The translations under genes and the position numbers were made by a program. This document shows positions 27,004-35,518 of a DNA stretch of 64,000 nucleotides, piece after piece. The stretch is taken from NCBI RefSeq assembly GCF_004310665.1, contig NZ_SIXF01000003.1, positions 249,087 to 313,086 of the forward strand, given 5' to 3'. The notes under the pieces are model-generated. The model saw only the letters and a list, made by a program, of their open reading frames with translations. It ran no database searches and had not been told where the DNA came from. Every line of letters begins with the position of its first letter. Position 1 is the stretch's first letter. Source of the stretch: Pedobacter kyonggii (GTDB taxonomy: Bacteria > Bacteroidota > Bacteroidia > Sphingobacteriales > Sphingobacteriaceae).

Positions 27004-30000
27004 ATGAAGCGAAAATTAACCATTTTATTTACATCATTATTTATTGCCGGGCAAATCAGCGCACAAGATCTGCCTTCCGAACTGCAAACCCCAGAAGTGG
27101 TTTCGGTAAACCGTTTGCCTATGCGGGCATCGGCTTTTGCTTTCGAAAATCAAGATTTAGCAACTAAAAGAGCCAAAGAAAAATCAGCATATTTTTTATC
27201 GTTAAATGGTGTCTGGAAATTTAACTGGGTAAAAGATCCACGTAAAAGACCTACCGATTTTTATAAAGTAGATTTTGATGATAAAGGTTGGGATAATTTT
27301 AAAGTGCCCGCCAATTGGGAAACCAATGGCTATGGTACCCCAATTTACGTTAATCAACCTTACGAATTTGCCGGCCGACAGCTAACAGGCGCAAAAATGA
27401 ACCCTCCATTCGATATTCCTGTAGATGATAATCCGGTAGGTTCGTACCGTAAAAAAATCAATATCCCGGCTAACTGGAGCGGTAGACAAGTGTTTATCAG
27501 CCTTGGTGCTGTTAAATCTGCTTTTTATATCTGGGTAAATGGAAAAAAAGTAGGTTATAGTGAAGATAGTAAACTGGCTGCAGAATTTGATATTACTAAA
27601 TATGTTAAGCCAGGAGAAAATACCATCGCACTGCAGGTTTACAGATGGAGCGATGGCAGCTATTTAGAATGCCAGGATATGTGGCGCATATCGGGAATAG
27701 AGCGCGAAGTTTATTTATACTCCACGCCAAAATTAGATATCCGCGATTTTAAAGTTATTGGTAATTTAGATGCCACTTATACCAACGGATTGCTAAATGT
27801 AGATTTAGCGATAGAAAATTATAAAATCGATCAGCGCACCAACCACAGCCGCCCCGATAGTTTTTACGTAGCACTCGATTTAGTTGATGCCAAAGGAAAC
27901 AATGTTTGGAAAGACGCTACCACAATCCAAAAAGTGCTGGGCAATTATAAAACCGATCTTTCTTTTAAAACACAGATCAGTAATGTAAAAAACTGGTCGG
28001 CAGAAATTCCTTATTTATATACACTTTACATCACTTTAAAAGATAAAAACAATAAAATAATCGAGGTAATTCCACAACGCGTGGGTTTTCGCTCTGTAGA
28101 AATTAAAGGAAGCGATTTATTGGTTAATGGTAAACGTGTATTTTTAAAAGGTGTAAACAGGCATGAACACAATGCCACTCAAGGCCATACTTTAACCCAT
28201 GCCAATATGGAAAAAGATATGGAAATGATGAAAAAACTGAATGTAAATGCAGTTCGTCATTCTCATTATCCGCCAGATCCTTATTGGATGGAACTTTGCG
28301 ATGAATATGGTTTGTACGTAATAGACGAAGCCAATATCGAATCGCATGGCCGTTATTACAGTTTGGAAACTACTTTTGCCAACGATAAACAATGGCGTAT
28401 CCCTCATCTGGAGCGCATTACCAGGATGTACGAGCGCGATAAAAACCATGCATCGGTAATTACCTGGTCATTAGGTAATGAAGCTGGAAATGGTGTTAAC
28501 TTTTACGAGGCTTACCAATGGCTTAAAGGAAAAAATTTCCGCCCGGTACAATACGAAAGAGCCGAGAGCGATTTCAATACCGATATGATTGTTCCGCAAT
28601 ATCCGTCGCCAAATTATCTGCCACGTTATTCGAAACAGGATAAAGAAACCCGCCCGTTTATTATGAGCGAGTATGCCCACATTATGGGTAACAGTTTGGG
28701 TAATTTTAAAGAATACTGGGATGCCATTGAGAACAACCCTAAACTACAGGGTGGTTTTGTTTGGGAATGGATTGATCAGGCAATTGATACCGTTAAAAAT
28801 GGCAAACGCATTATGGCTTATGGAGGTGATTTCCCGCTAAGCGGCCCCGTTGACGAAAACTTTAGCGATAACGATTTTTGTGTAAAGGGTGTGGTTACCG
28901 CATACCGTGGTATGACACCAATGGCTGTGGAATTGAAAAAAGTACATCAATATATCAAAACTACTTTTAATGGCACCAACCAGATTAATGTAAATAACAG
29001 CTATTTCTTTAAAGATATTAGCAACTTACAATTAAACTGGGAATTGGTTGAAGATGGAAAGGTGATTCAAACTGGTGTGGTCAATAACCTAAATATTGGT
29101 CCGCGCCAAACACAGCTGTTAAGCCTACCATTTAAAACGAATTATGCTACGGATAAAGAATATTTCTTAAACGTTCGCTACCACTTAAAAACAGCTGAAC
29201 CATTTTTGGAAAAAGGTTATGAAATTGCTTACGAACAGATTGCGTTGGCCGGGATGCCAAAAGCCAATGTTTATACCAGCAACAAGAAAACTTTAAAAGT
29301 TGAGCAAACAGCCGAAAAAGCAGTAGTTAAAGGAAGCGATTTTACCATCACTTTCGATTTAATCAAGGGTACATTAATTAGTTACATTTCAAAAGGGCAA
29401 GAATTACTGATTTCGGGGCCACAACCTGGATTTTACCGTGCACCAACCGATAACGATATCGGTGCGGGCTTAAATACAAAGCTACGCATGTGGCGTAATG
29501 TGTACCAGGATAATAGTGCTGGCAATATTAAATCAACTGTAAATTCAACTGCTGATGACTTTACCCTAACCATTAAATCGTCTTTACTTAAAGGTGATGC
29601 AGAAACCACACAAGAATTTAACGTATCTGCTGATGGTATTGTAAAAGTAAATAATCAATTCAAAGCCGTAACAGGCAACTACAAAAGTTTAATGCGTATC
29701 GGTAACGATCTGCAGCTGAAAAATGATTACAGCAATATCCAGTGGTATGGCCGTGGTCCGGGCGAAAATTATGTAGATAGAAAAACGGCTTCATTAATTG
29801 GTACTTATAAATCAACGGTTGCAGATCAGTATTTTCCTTATGCCCGTCCTCAGGAAAGTGGTAATAAAACCGATGTACGTTGGGTAACTTTTACCAATAA
29901 AGCAGGGAAGGGCTTACGGTTCGAATTTGCCGATCAGTTATTGAGTTTTAATGCGTTGCCGTATTCGGTAGAAGATCTCGATCCGGAGGCTGAAAAAAAA

Positions 30001-30168
30001 CAATATCACTCTGGCGAACTGGTAAAACGCAACCAGATTTATGTACATATGGATATGCAACAATTGGGCGTACAGGGGATTGATAGCTGGGGCGCTATGC
30101 CATTAATTCAATACCAGATCCCATTTAAAGATTACCAGTACAGCTATTATATCAAACCGATTAAGTAA
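27004..30168 (+). CDS. GH2 beta-galactosidase, secreted
   Basis: A 1054-residue enzyme of the LacZ type that removes terminal beta-galactose. A signal peptide is seen at about 1-20 (AGQISAQD). Domains in order: sugar-binding jelly roll (about 50-235, NGVWKFNWVKDP), immunoglobulin-like domain, TIM barrel (about 365-665), a further beta-sandwich, and the C-terminal LacZ domain 5 (GRGPGENYVDRKTAS at about 920). The acid/base is E493 in SLGNEAGNG and the nucleophile E556 in MSEYAHIMGNS. Length fits the family. It heads a unit with GH27 and M60 and carries a LacI-like palindrome upstream. A periplasmic or exported location is inferred. Confidence 0.95.
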   Translation: MKRKLTILFTSLFIAGQISAQDLPSELQTPEVVSVNRLPMRASAFAFENQDLATKRAKEKSAYFLSLNGVWKFNWVKDPRKRPTDFYKVDFDDKGWDNFKVPANWETNGYGTPIYVNQPYEFAGRQLTGAKMNPPFDIPVDDNPVGSYRKKINIPANWSGRQVFISLGAVKSAFYIWVNGKKVGYSEDSKLAAEFDITKYVKPGENTIALQVYRWSDGSYLECQDMWRISGIEREVYLYSTPKLDIRDFKVIGNLDATYTNGLLNVDLAIENYKIDQRTNHSRPDSFYVALDLVDAKGNNVWKDATTIQKVLGNYKTDLSFKTQISNVKNWSAEIPYLYTLYITLKDKNNKIIEVIPQRVGFRSVEIKGSDLLVNGKRVFLKGVNRHEHNATQGHTLTHANMEKDMEMMKKLNVNAVRHSHYPPDPYWMELCDEYGLYVIDEANIESHGRYYSLETTFANDKQWRIPHLERITRMYERDKNHASVITWSLGNEAGNGVNFYEAYQWLKGKNFRPVQYERAESDFNTDMIVPQYPSPNYLPRYSKQDKETRPFIMSEYAHIMGNSLGNFKEYWDAIENNPKLQGGFVWEWIDQAIDTVKNGKRIMAYGGDFPLSGPVDENFSDNDFCVKGVVTAYRGMTPMAVELKKVHQYIKTTFNGTNQINVNNSYFFKDISNLQLNWELVEDGKVIQTGVVNNLNIGPRQTQLLSLPFKTNYATDKEYFLNVRYHLKTAEPFLEKGYEIAYEQIALAGMPKANVYTSNKKTLKVEQTAEKAVVKGSDFTITFDLIKGTLISYISKGQELLISGPQPGFYRAPTDNDIGAGLNTKLRMWRNVYQDNSAGNIKSTVNSTADDFTLTIKSSLLKGDAETTQEFNVSADGIVKVNNQFKAVTGNYKSLMRIGNDLQLKNDYSNIQWYGRGPGENYVDRKTASLIGTYKSTVADQYFPYARPQESGNKTDVRWVTFTNKAGKGLRFEFADQLLSFNALPYSVEDLDPEAEKKQYHSGELVKRNQIYVHMDMQQLGVQGIDSWGAMPLIQYQIPFKDYQYSYYIKPIK

Positions 30169-30179
30169 CATACATAGTT

Positions 30180-30264
30180 CGTCATTCCCAACTCGATTGG
30201 GAATCTTAATGCTTTAGCTAGGTCTATATGTTGCATTAAGATTCCCGCCTGCGCGGGAATGACG
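30180..30264. repeat. Long imperfect palindrome (REP-like dispersed element)
   Basis: The left arm 30180-30212 and right arm 30233-30264 are near-perfect reverse complements (CGTCATTCCC at one end, GGGAATGACG at the other). Each arm holds its own small hairpin, CCC-ACTCGATT-GGG on the left and CCCGCCTGCGCGGG on the right. Half of the right arm recurs at 48108-48134. It lies between the GH2 and GH27 genes and may attenuate or protect the transcript. Confidence 0.7.
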
Positions 30265-30308
30265 ACCATTTCCTAAAGAATTGAAGAACTTTCTAATCAA
30301 AGAATCAT

Positions 30309-31511
30309 ATGAAATTTATCAAAATCTGTTTAACCTTATTGTTATTTGCTCAAATCAGCTTTGCACAGGAATCAAAATTAGCTGCTACACCACCAATGGG
30401 CTGGATGAGCTGGAACATCATGTCCGAAAACCCGAACGAAAAAGATATTAAAGAAATGGCTGATGCAATGGTTGCCAGTGGAATGGTGAAAGCAGGTTAT
30501 CAATATATTTTTTTAGATGATTGCTGGCAAGGTGGCCGCGATAATAAAAACAAAATCATTGCCGATCCAAAGAAATTTCCTTCAGGCATTAAAGCCCTGG
30601 CCGATTACCTGCATAACAAGGGGATGAAATTGGGTATCTATTCTGATGCTGCTCCTTTAACCTGCGGTGGTTATACCGCAAGTTTAAATTTCGAAGATCA
30701 GGATGCCAAAACTTTTGCTTCGTGGGGGATAGACTATTTAAAATACGACTATTGCAATGCCCCAGAAGATGTTGAAACTGCTAAAGCCCGTTATGTTAAA
30801 ATAGCCCAGGCGCTACGTAAATCGGGTAGAGATATTGTATTGGGAATCTGCGAATGGGGTCCACGCGAACCCTGGAACTGGGGTGCACAGGTTGGCGGAC
30901 AAAGCTGGCGTACTACTTACGATATCAGGGATAAATGGAATGATGTAGAAGGCAAGGGGGGGGTAGGTATTTACAATGTGGTAGATAAAACAGCCGGATT
31001 GGCAAGCTTTTCGGGCCCGGGCAGATGGAATGATGGAGATATGCTTGTGGCAGGCTTACATGGTACAAAAGGCCCTTCATCAGCTTTTAATGGCAAAGGT
31101 TGTACCCAAGCTGAATATCAGAGTCAAATGAGTTTATACAGTATGCTTAATTCTCCTTTATATGCAAGCTGCGATATCCGTAAAATGGATAATGAAGCAA
31201 AAAACATTTTCACAAACGAAGAAGTAATTGCATTAAATCAGGATGCTTTGGGTAAACAGGCCGAAAGAAAAATCAAAACCGATATCTGGGATGTTTTTGT
31301 TCGTCCTTTAGCCAATGGAGATTTCGCGATAGCGATATTAAATAAATCGGCAGCTGCTCAAAATGCAAAAATAAACTTTACCGAGTTAGGGCTGACCGAT
31401 AAATACGAGATCAGGGATTTATGGCAACATAAAGTAATTGGCAGAAATAATAAGTGGAATGGTAAGGTAACTGCTCACGAAACGAAGGTTTTCCGCCTAA
31501 AAAAAGTATAA
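30309..31511 (+). CDS. GH27 alpha-galactosidase, secreted
   Basis: A 400-residue enzyme with a signal peptide (cleavage near SFAQE) and the GH27 barrel starting TPPMGWMSWN. Substrate-binding DD pair in FLDDCW; nucleophile D147 in YLKYDYCN; acid/base D205 in the WRTTYDIRDKW segment; NDGDML at 241-246 completes the site. E182 in ICEWG corresponds to the glutamate that in human alpha-galactosidase A contacts the galactose 2-hydroxyl. N-acetylgalactosaminidases carry serine there, so galactose is the favoured substrate. The C-terminal beta-sandwich domain is short. It lies between the GH2 and second M60 genes, consistent with a galactose-capped glycan target. Confidence 0.94.
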   Translation: MKFIKICLTLLLFAQISFAQESKLAATPPMGWMSWNIMSENPNEKDIKEMADAMVASGMVKAGYQYIFLDDCWQGGRDNKNKIIADPKKFPSGIKALADYLHNKGMKLGIYSDAAPLTCGGYTASLNFEDQDAKTFASWGIDYLKYDYCNAPEDVETAKARYVKIAQALRKSGRDIVLGICEWGPREPWNWGAQVGGQSWRTTYDIRDKWNDVEGKGGVGIYNVVDKTAGLASFSGPGRWNDGDMLVAGLHGTKGPSSAFNGKGCTQAEYQSQMSLYSMLNSPLYASCDIRKMDNEAKNIFTNEEVIALNQDALGKQAERKIKTDIWDVFVRPLANGDFAIAILNKSAAAQNAKINFTELGLTDKYEIRDLWQHKVIGRNNKWNGKVTAHETKVFRLKKV

Positions 31512-31541
31512 CACCTAAATAACAACAAACCAAACAAACAA

Positions 31542-33038
31542 ATGAAATCACTATTATCACTTGCATTAGTAGCAACAGGCTTAACCACCTTTGCTCAAGA
31601 TCCGGCAACAATTGTCATTACACCACAACACACCCTTTCAAAAAGCGATACGGCATTTAGAAAAGCCATTGCCAAGTGGAGTGATGAAACTTTAAAAAGT
31701 ACCGATTATAAGAATATCAAGGCACAACCATCAGCAGAGGTTTTTCCAGGTACAGTAAAGGCAGGTTTTCAGTTTATAAATAAGACGATAAGCATCGACC
31801 ATAAAAAAATGGCCGATAGTTTAGTGTCTATCGTGTCGACCCTAGGGTATTCTGGTTACGATAACGCGACCATGTACAGTACAGGTTTATATGCAAAAGC
31901 TGGTGAGTATATTGAAATTGATGTGCCCAAAAACACAAATGTAAACGAGCTTGAAGTTCAGATCGGTACACACAGCGATCGGTTAAATTATTGGGTAGCA
32001 GGCAAGGAGGATTGGCGCAGAATGCCAATTATAACCAAGAAACAGCAATTGGTAATTGGTAAAAACAGATTAGCATCGCCTTTCGGCGGACTGATTTATA
32101 TTAATATTAAACCTAAGGCCGAAAGTAGAAAAATTGATTTCAAAATTAGCCATGCTGTTGCAGCCCCACTTTTTGTATTGGGCAAAAGCACGCAGAGCGA
32201 TTGGGAGAGTCAATTAAAAAACAATAAAGCACCTTGGGGCGAAATGGTCACTGAAAATGTGATTTTAACTTTGCCCGATAGTGTATTGCAAACCATCAAA
32301 AATCCTGAAGAAGTATTAAAACTATGGGATTTAGTTGTACTTGGAGAATTAGATCTGGCCAATATGCCGGCACCATTTTACAGGGCTCAACGAATGGTAC
32401 CCGACGAACATATTGGTGGGGGATACATGCACAGCGGTTATCCGATCATGATCCACCATTCACCATCCAGAAAGATGCTCTCGAACGAAATTATGGCCAA
32501 CCCTGAATTATTGATGAAACCAAGTAAGGGAGGAGCAAATTGGGGCTTTTTCCACGAAATTGGTCACAACATGCAAAATCTGAACTGGGTTTTTGGTGGC
32601 ACTACAGAAGTGAGCAATAACTTCTTTTCAATTTATATGTTCGATAGGCTAATGGGCGGACGGGACGATTCCCATACGGGTGTATCAAGTGCAAATACGC
32701 AAAAAATGATGAAAAAGTATTTTGCCGAAGGTGCGAGTTACGAAAAGTGGAAGGGTGATGCCTTTTTAGGCCTGATCATGTTCCGCCAAATGCAGGAAGG
32801 TTTTGGATGGGAAAGTTTTAAAGCGTTTTTTAAAGAATACCAAAAAATCGGACCAAGCATAGGGCGGTTAAACGATCAGCAAAAACGAGATTTATGGGTA
32901 AAAACGTATTCTAATGTGGTAAAAAGAAACTTAGCTACATTTTTTAATACCTGGGGTGTAGGCATAAGTGAAGAAACACAGAAAGAGCTAAGCGTACTTC
33001 GCGCATGGAAACCTTATAATTTTCCGCCGGTAAACTAA
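31542..33038 (+). CDS. M60-family zinc metallopeptidase 2, secreted
   Basis: A 498-residue protein with a cleavable signal peptide (TTFAQD) rather than a lipobox, so it is likely periplasmic or released. The accessory barrel (YSTGLYAKAGEYIEIDVPKN, then VQIGTHSDRL) parallels that of M60 protein 1. The zinc signature is HEIGH at 338-342 with E356 (GGTTEVSNN) as third ligand. It lacks the C-terminal discoidin-like domain of the other M60. It starts 30 bp after the GH27 gene and is probably the last gene of this unit. M60 enzymes act on glycosylated proteins. Confidence 0.88.
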   Translation: MKSLLSLALVATGLTTFAQDPATIVITPQHTLSKSDTAFRKAIAKWSDETLKSTDYKNIKAQPSAEVFPGTVKAGFQFINKTISIDHKKMADSLVSIVSTLGYSGYDNATMYSTGLYAKAGEYIEIDVPKNTNVNELEVQIGTHSDRLNYWVAGKEDWRRMPIITKKQQLVIGKNRLASPFGGLIYINIKPKAESRKIDFKISHAVAAPLFVLGKSTQSDWESQLKNNKAPWGEMVTENVILTLPDSVLQTIKNPEEVLKLWDLVVLGELDLANMPAPFYRAQRMVPDEHIGGGYMHSGYPIMIHHSPSRKMLSNEIMANPELLMKPSKGGANWGFFHEIGHNMQNLNWVFGGTTEVSNNFFSIYMFDRLMGGRDDSHTGVSSANTQKMMKKYFAEGASYEKWKGDAFLGLIMFRQMQEGFGWESFKAFFKEYQKIGPSIGRLNDQQKRDLWVKTYSNVVKRNLATFFNTWGVGISEETQKELSVLRAWKPYNFPPVN

Positions 33039-33043
33039 CTGTA

Positions 33044-33166
33044 AAGCTTCCAGACCTATGAGGTTTTCCAAGCATGTGCCAATAACCTCGTAGGTCTCAT
33101 TAAAATTAAGTTAAGCTTTCCTGACTTATGAGGTTTCTAAGCATGTGCCAATAACCTCATAGGTCT
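33044..33166. repeat. Tandem pair of hairpin repeats after the M60 gene
   Basis: Two roughly 53-bp copies (33044-33096 and 33113-33166) share AGCATGTGCCAATAACCTC, and each can fold because GACYTATGAGGTT pairs with AACCTCRTAGGTC. They may serve as the 3' end of the GH2-GH27-M60 transcript, but no U-tract follows. Confidence 0.65.
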
Positions 33167-33230
33167 TAAGAAGTATCCAGGGATGTAGCGTTTTTATCCC
33201 TATTTCCGTTTTAGGTTAAAAGAATAAACG

Positions 33231-33623
33231 ATGAAACGGACGCTATTTATTTTAACTTCAATTGTGCTGGTAATGAGTTTGATATGGGCTTGTACTGATC
33301 GCGATGAACCCATGCGGAATGTTGATCAGGCGGAATTAGAAAGGCTTTACAAGGACATCGAAAAATCAGCTCAGCAGTTTACCTGTGAAAATGCGGGCGA
33401 ATGGAAATTCACAGCCATTGGATCTAAAGCTTGCGGAGGCGCATCAGGTTATATTGCTTATTCTGTAAAAATAGATGAAAGCACTTTTCTAAAAAAGGTT
33501 GAACAATTTACCAAACTACAAGCCGATTACAATCAAAAATGGGGTGTATATTCAGATTGTGCATTGGTAATACAGCCAAAAGGGGTAACCTGCGATAATG
33601 GGAAACCTAAATTTACATATTAA
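33231..33623 (+). CDS. Small lipoprotein of unknown function
   Basis: A 130-residue predicted lipoprotein (signal peptide with Cys21 in LIWACTDRD). The mature part has one acidic helix (VDQAELERLYKDIEKSAQQF) and a beta-rich region with four cysteines (CENAGEW, KACGGAS, DCALVI, VTCDNG) that could form two disulfides. No named family is recognised. The gene stands alone, with the hairpin pair upstream and the convergent broken NmrA gene downstream. Confidence 0.6.
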   Translation: MKRTLFILTSIVLVMSLIWACTDRDEPMRNVDQAELERLYKDIEKSAQQFTCENAGEWKFTAIGSKACGGASGYIAYSVKIDESTFLKKVEQFTKLQADYNQKWGVYSDCALVIQPKGVTCDNGKPKFTY

Positions 33624-33684
33624 GATTTAAATGCTGTGTCAGGTATTTCTGTTCTGACGCCAACAATATTTATAACCACTTATT

Positions 33685-34552
33685 TTAATTGTCTCGTAGC
33701 GCATTTTCGAAGTACTCGGAAATGCGCGTTTTTAATGTAACAACAGTAGTTCCCTTGTTCTCAGGATCAGTTTTACCATCCACTACAGTTTGGGTCATAT
33801 CAATAAAATTCTTGCTGGCATCTGGTGTAAAACCCATTTTCTGCAGGGTTATGTTCCATTCTTTGTACGGAATTTGTTTTGCTTTAACCTCTTTATTTAA
33901 TACTTTTTCAAAAGCTGCAGCTACATCGTCAGAACTTAGTTTTTCGGGTCCAACAATTTCATAGATTTTAGATTGACTATCTTCCATTAAAACATCAGCT
34001 ACAAATGAAGCTACATCCAGCGGTGAGGCCATAGGTAAAGTTAAATCTGTAGGGTAAAAAGTAGGTAGTATTCCGTTCTTTTTAACTTCCGATAGCTGAG
34101 CTAACCAATTGCTATAATAATATGCAGGGCGAATAAAAATTTTGGGAATTATCAGATCTGTAAAAGCATGCTCTAGCATGTGCGACATTAATAAATTACC
34201 TGTTCCTTTACTGTATTGTGCACCAATTGACGATAATCCGACAACTTTTTTAATTGAAGACTGTTTAATGGCTTTATTGTAATTTTCGAGGATAGTTTTT
34301 GTTTCACCTAGCACGTCAGCTGTTTTTCCAGTTTCCGGTGTTAAAGCAAAAAGAGTATCATCGTCTTTAAAAGCATCGACTAAGGAATTTAAATCTATAG
34401 CATCGGCAAATGGCTACTCCGGCACCTTTTTCTTTAAATACTGAAGCTTTATCGGGATGATGAACAACTGCTTTAATACTTAAGTTTTTAGCCAATAAAT
34501 GATCTACAATCGCTGATCCAACCTGTCCGGAAGCACCTAAGATTACGTACAT
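33685..34552 (-). pseudogene. NmrA-like NAD(P)-binding protein gene, broken by a one-base frameshift
   Basis: The reverse strand encodes an atypical short-chain dehydrogenase of the NmrA/SDR type in two frames. The first frame (34552-34367) begins MYVILGASGQVGSAIVDHLL with the GxxGxxG nucleotide site, but after GAGVAI it runs into unrelated residues and stops. In the next frame the sequence continues smoothly as ADAIDLNSLVDAF, then DDDTLFALTPETG, then KKVVGLSSIGAQYSKGTGN and on to the end at 33685. One extra A in the AAA at 34408-34410 (plus strand) explains the break. It is either a true pseudogene or a sequencing error; if restored the product would be about 288 residues. Confidence 0.8.
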
Positions 34553-34631
34553 AACAAAATAATTTAGTTACGAGCGCATTCTTAATCAACAAGAAAAAAG
34601 GGGCTTGGTTTATATTTTTTTGAATTTGTTA

Positions 34632-35258
34632 TTATTTGATATGTTCTTTTATAAATACCTGAGGATTATAAAACCGTTCGTTCAGTTGTTTATTATTAAA
34701 AGTTAGCCAGCTTGCACAGCCATAATCGTCAAATTTTTTTCTGATCTCTAAATGAAGGTGATGGTAATCGCCTCCATACTTTTTACTTTCCTGAGGCGTA
34801 AATAACCTGGCCAGTTTGGTATTCTGATCAACATTCTGGCCATTGCCAACATAAACTTCTTTAAGGTGTTTGTAGGTGGTAAACATGGTTAAGCCATTTG
34901 GTAATTTATGTTTTACCACAACTGTACGTTGGTTTTCGCCCAAATGGACAGAGCAGACTATTCCGTTAGCCATGGCGTAAACATTAACCAATTTCGCTTT
35001 AGGATGGGCAGGATTAATATCAATAGCCGTGTGGATGTGGCCTTTAACATAACTATCTCTATGATCGCCAAAAATGCTGATGATTTTAATGTTGTTTATT
35101 TTCTTACGGTTAGCTACATCAAAAGGAAGAAACCAGTTATCGGCTGTTTTTGCTGGAGCAGTATCGGTATAATATGGTTTCCATCGATCGCGATCTTTTT
35201 CAATCGTAGGGGTTTCGAACAAAAGTGTCGATAAAAAGATAAATAATAGTGCGCTCAT
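34632..35258 (-). CDS. M23-family peptidoglycan metallopeptidase
   Basis: A 208-residue protein with a short hydrophobic N-terminus (MSALLFIFLSTLLF), probably an export signal. The LytM/M23 zinc site is complete: H76 and D80 in the HTAID segment, H130 in TYKHL, and HLH at 166-168 in YHHLHLEI. Such enzymes cut peptide cross-links of the cell wall. It is a short version without LysM or coiled-coil domains. It is transcribed alone towards the broken NmrA gene. Confidence 0.82.
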   Translation of the reverse strand: MSALLFIFLSTLLFETPTIEKDRDRWKPYYTDTAPAKTADNWFLPFDVANRKKINNIKIISIFGDHRDSYVKGHIHTAIDINPAHPKAKLVNVYAMANGIVCSVHLGENQRTVVVKHKLPNGLTMFTTYKHLKEVYVGNGQNVDQNTKLARLFTPQESKKYGGDYHHLHLEIRKKFDDYGCASWLTFNNKQLNERFYNPQVFIKEHIK

Positions 35259-35330
35259 CTATGCAATAATTTATAGAGCAAGATAATGATTTTATCAATA
35301 TAAACTATTTTTATAGTTTAAAATAAATGG

Positions 35331-35484
35331 ATCGTCACTGCGAGGAGGAACGACGGAGATATGATCTCATAGAAAGAACGTCATCTCCTGGAGCATAGCG
35401 AAATGTTCCAAAGGAACTCCTTCGGAGGAGAGATCTATCTTAATAGATTTCTCGGCTTCGTTGCGCTTCGCTCAAAATGACGAT
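35331..35484. repeat. Dispersed repeat block with inverted ends
   Basis: The block starts ATCGTCACTGCGAGG and ends AAAATGACGAT, so its ends are inverted. Inside is the family core GTTCCAAAGGAACTCCTTCG, which recurs inverted at 38008-38069 and in diverged form at 52549-52600. It lies between two genes transcribed leftwards. Confidence 0.6.
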
Positions 35485-35518
35485 TTTTTTAAGGAAATCG
35501 TTTGCAACGACTATTTCT

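Noticed and set aside
35490-35510. ATCGTTTGCAACG as a further LacI-type site
   Set aside because: It lacks the symmetric CAAACGTTTG core and lies next to an unrelated phosphoesterase gene.
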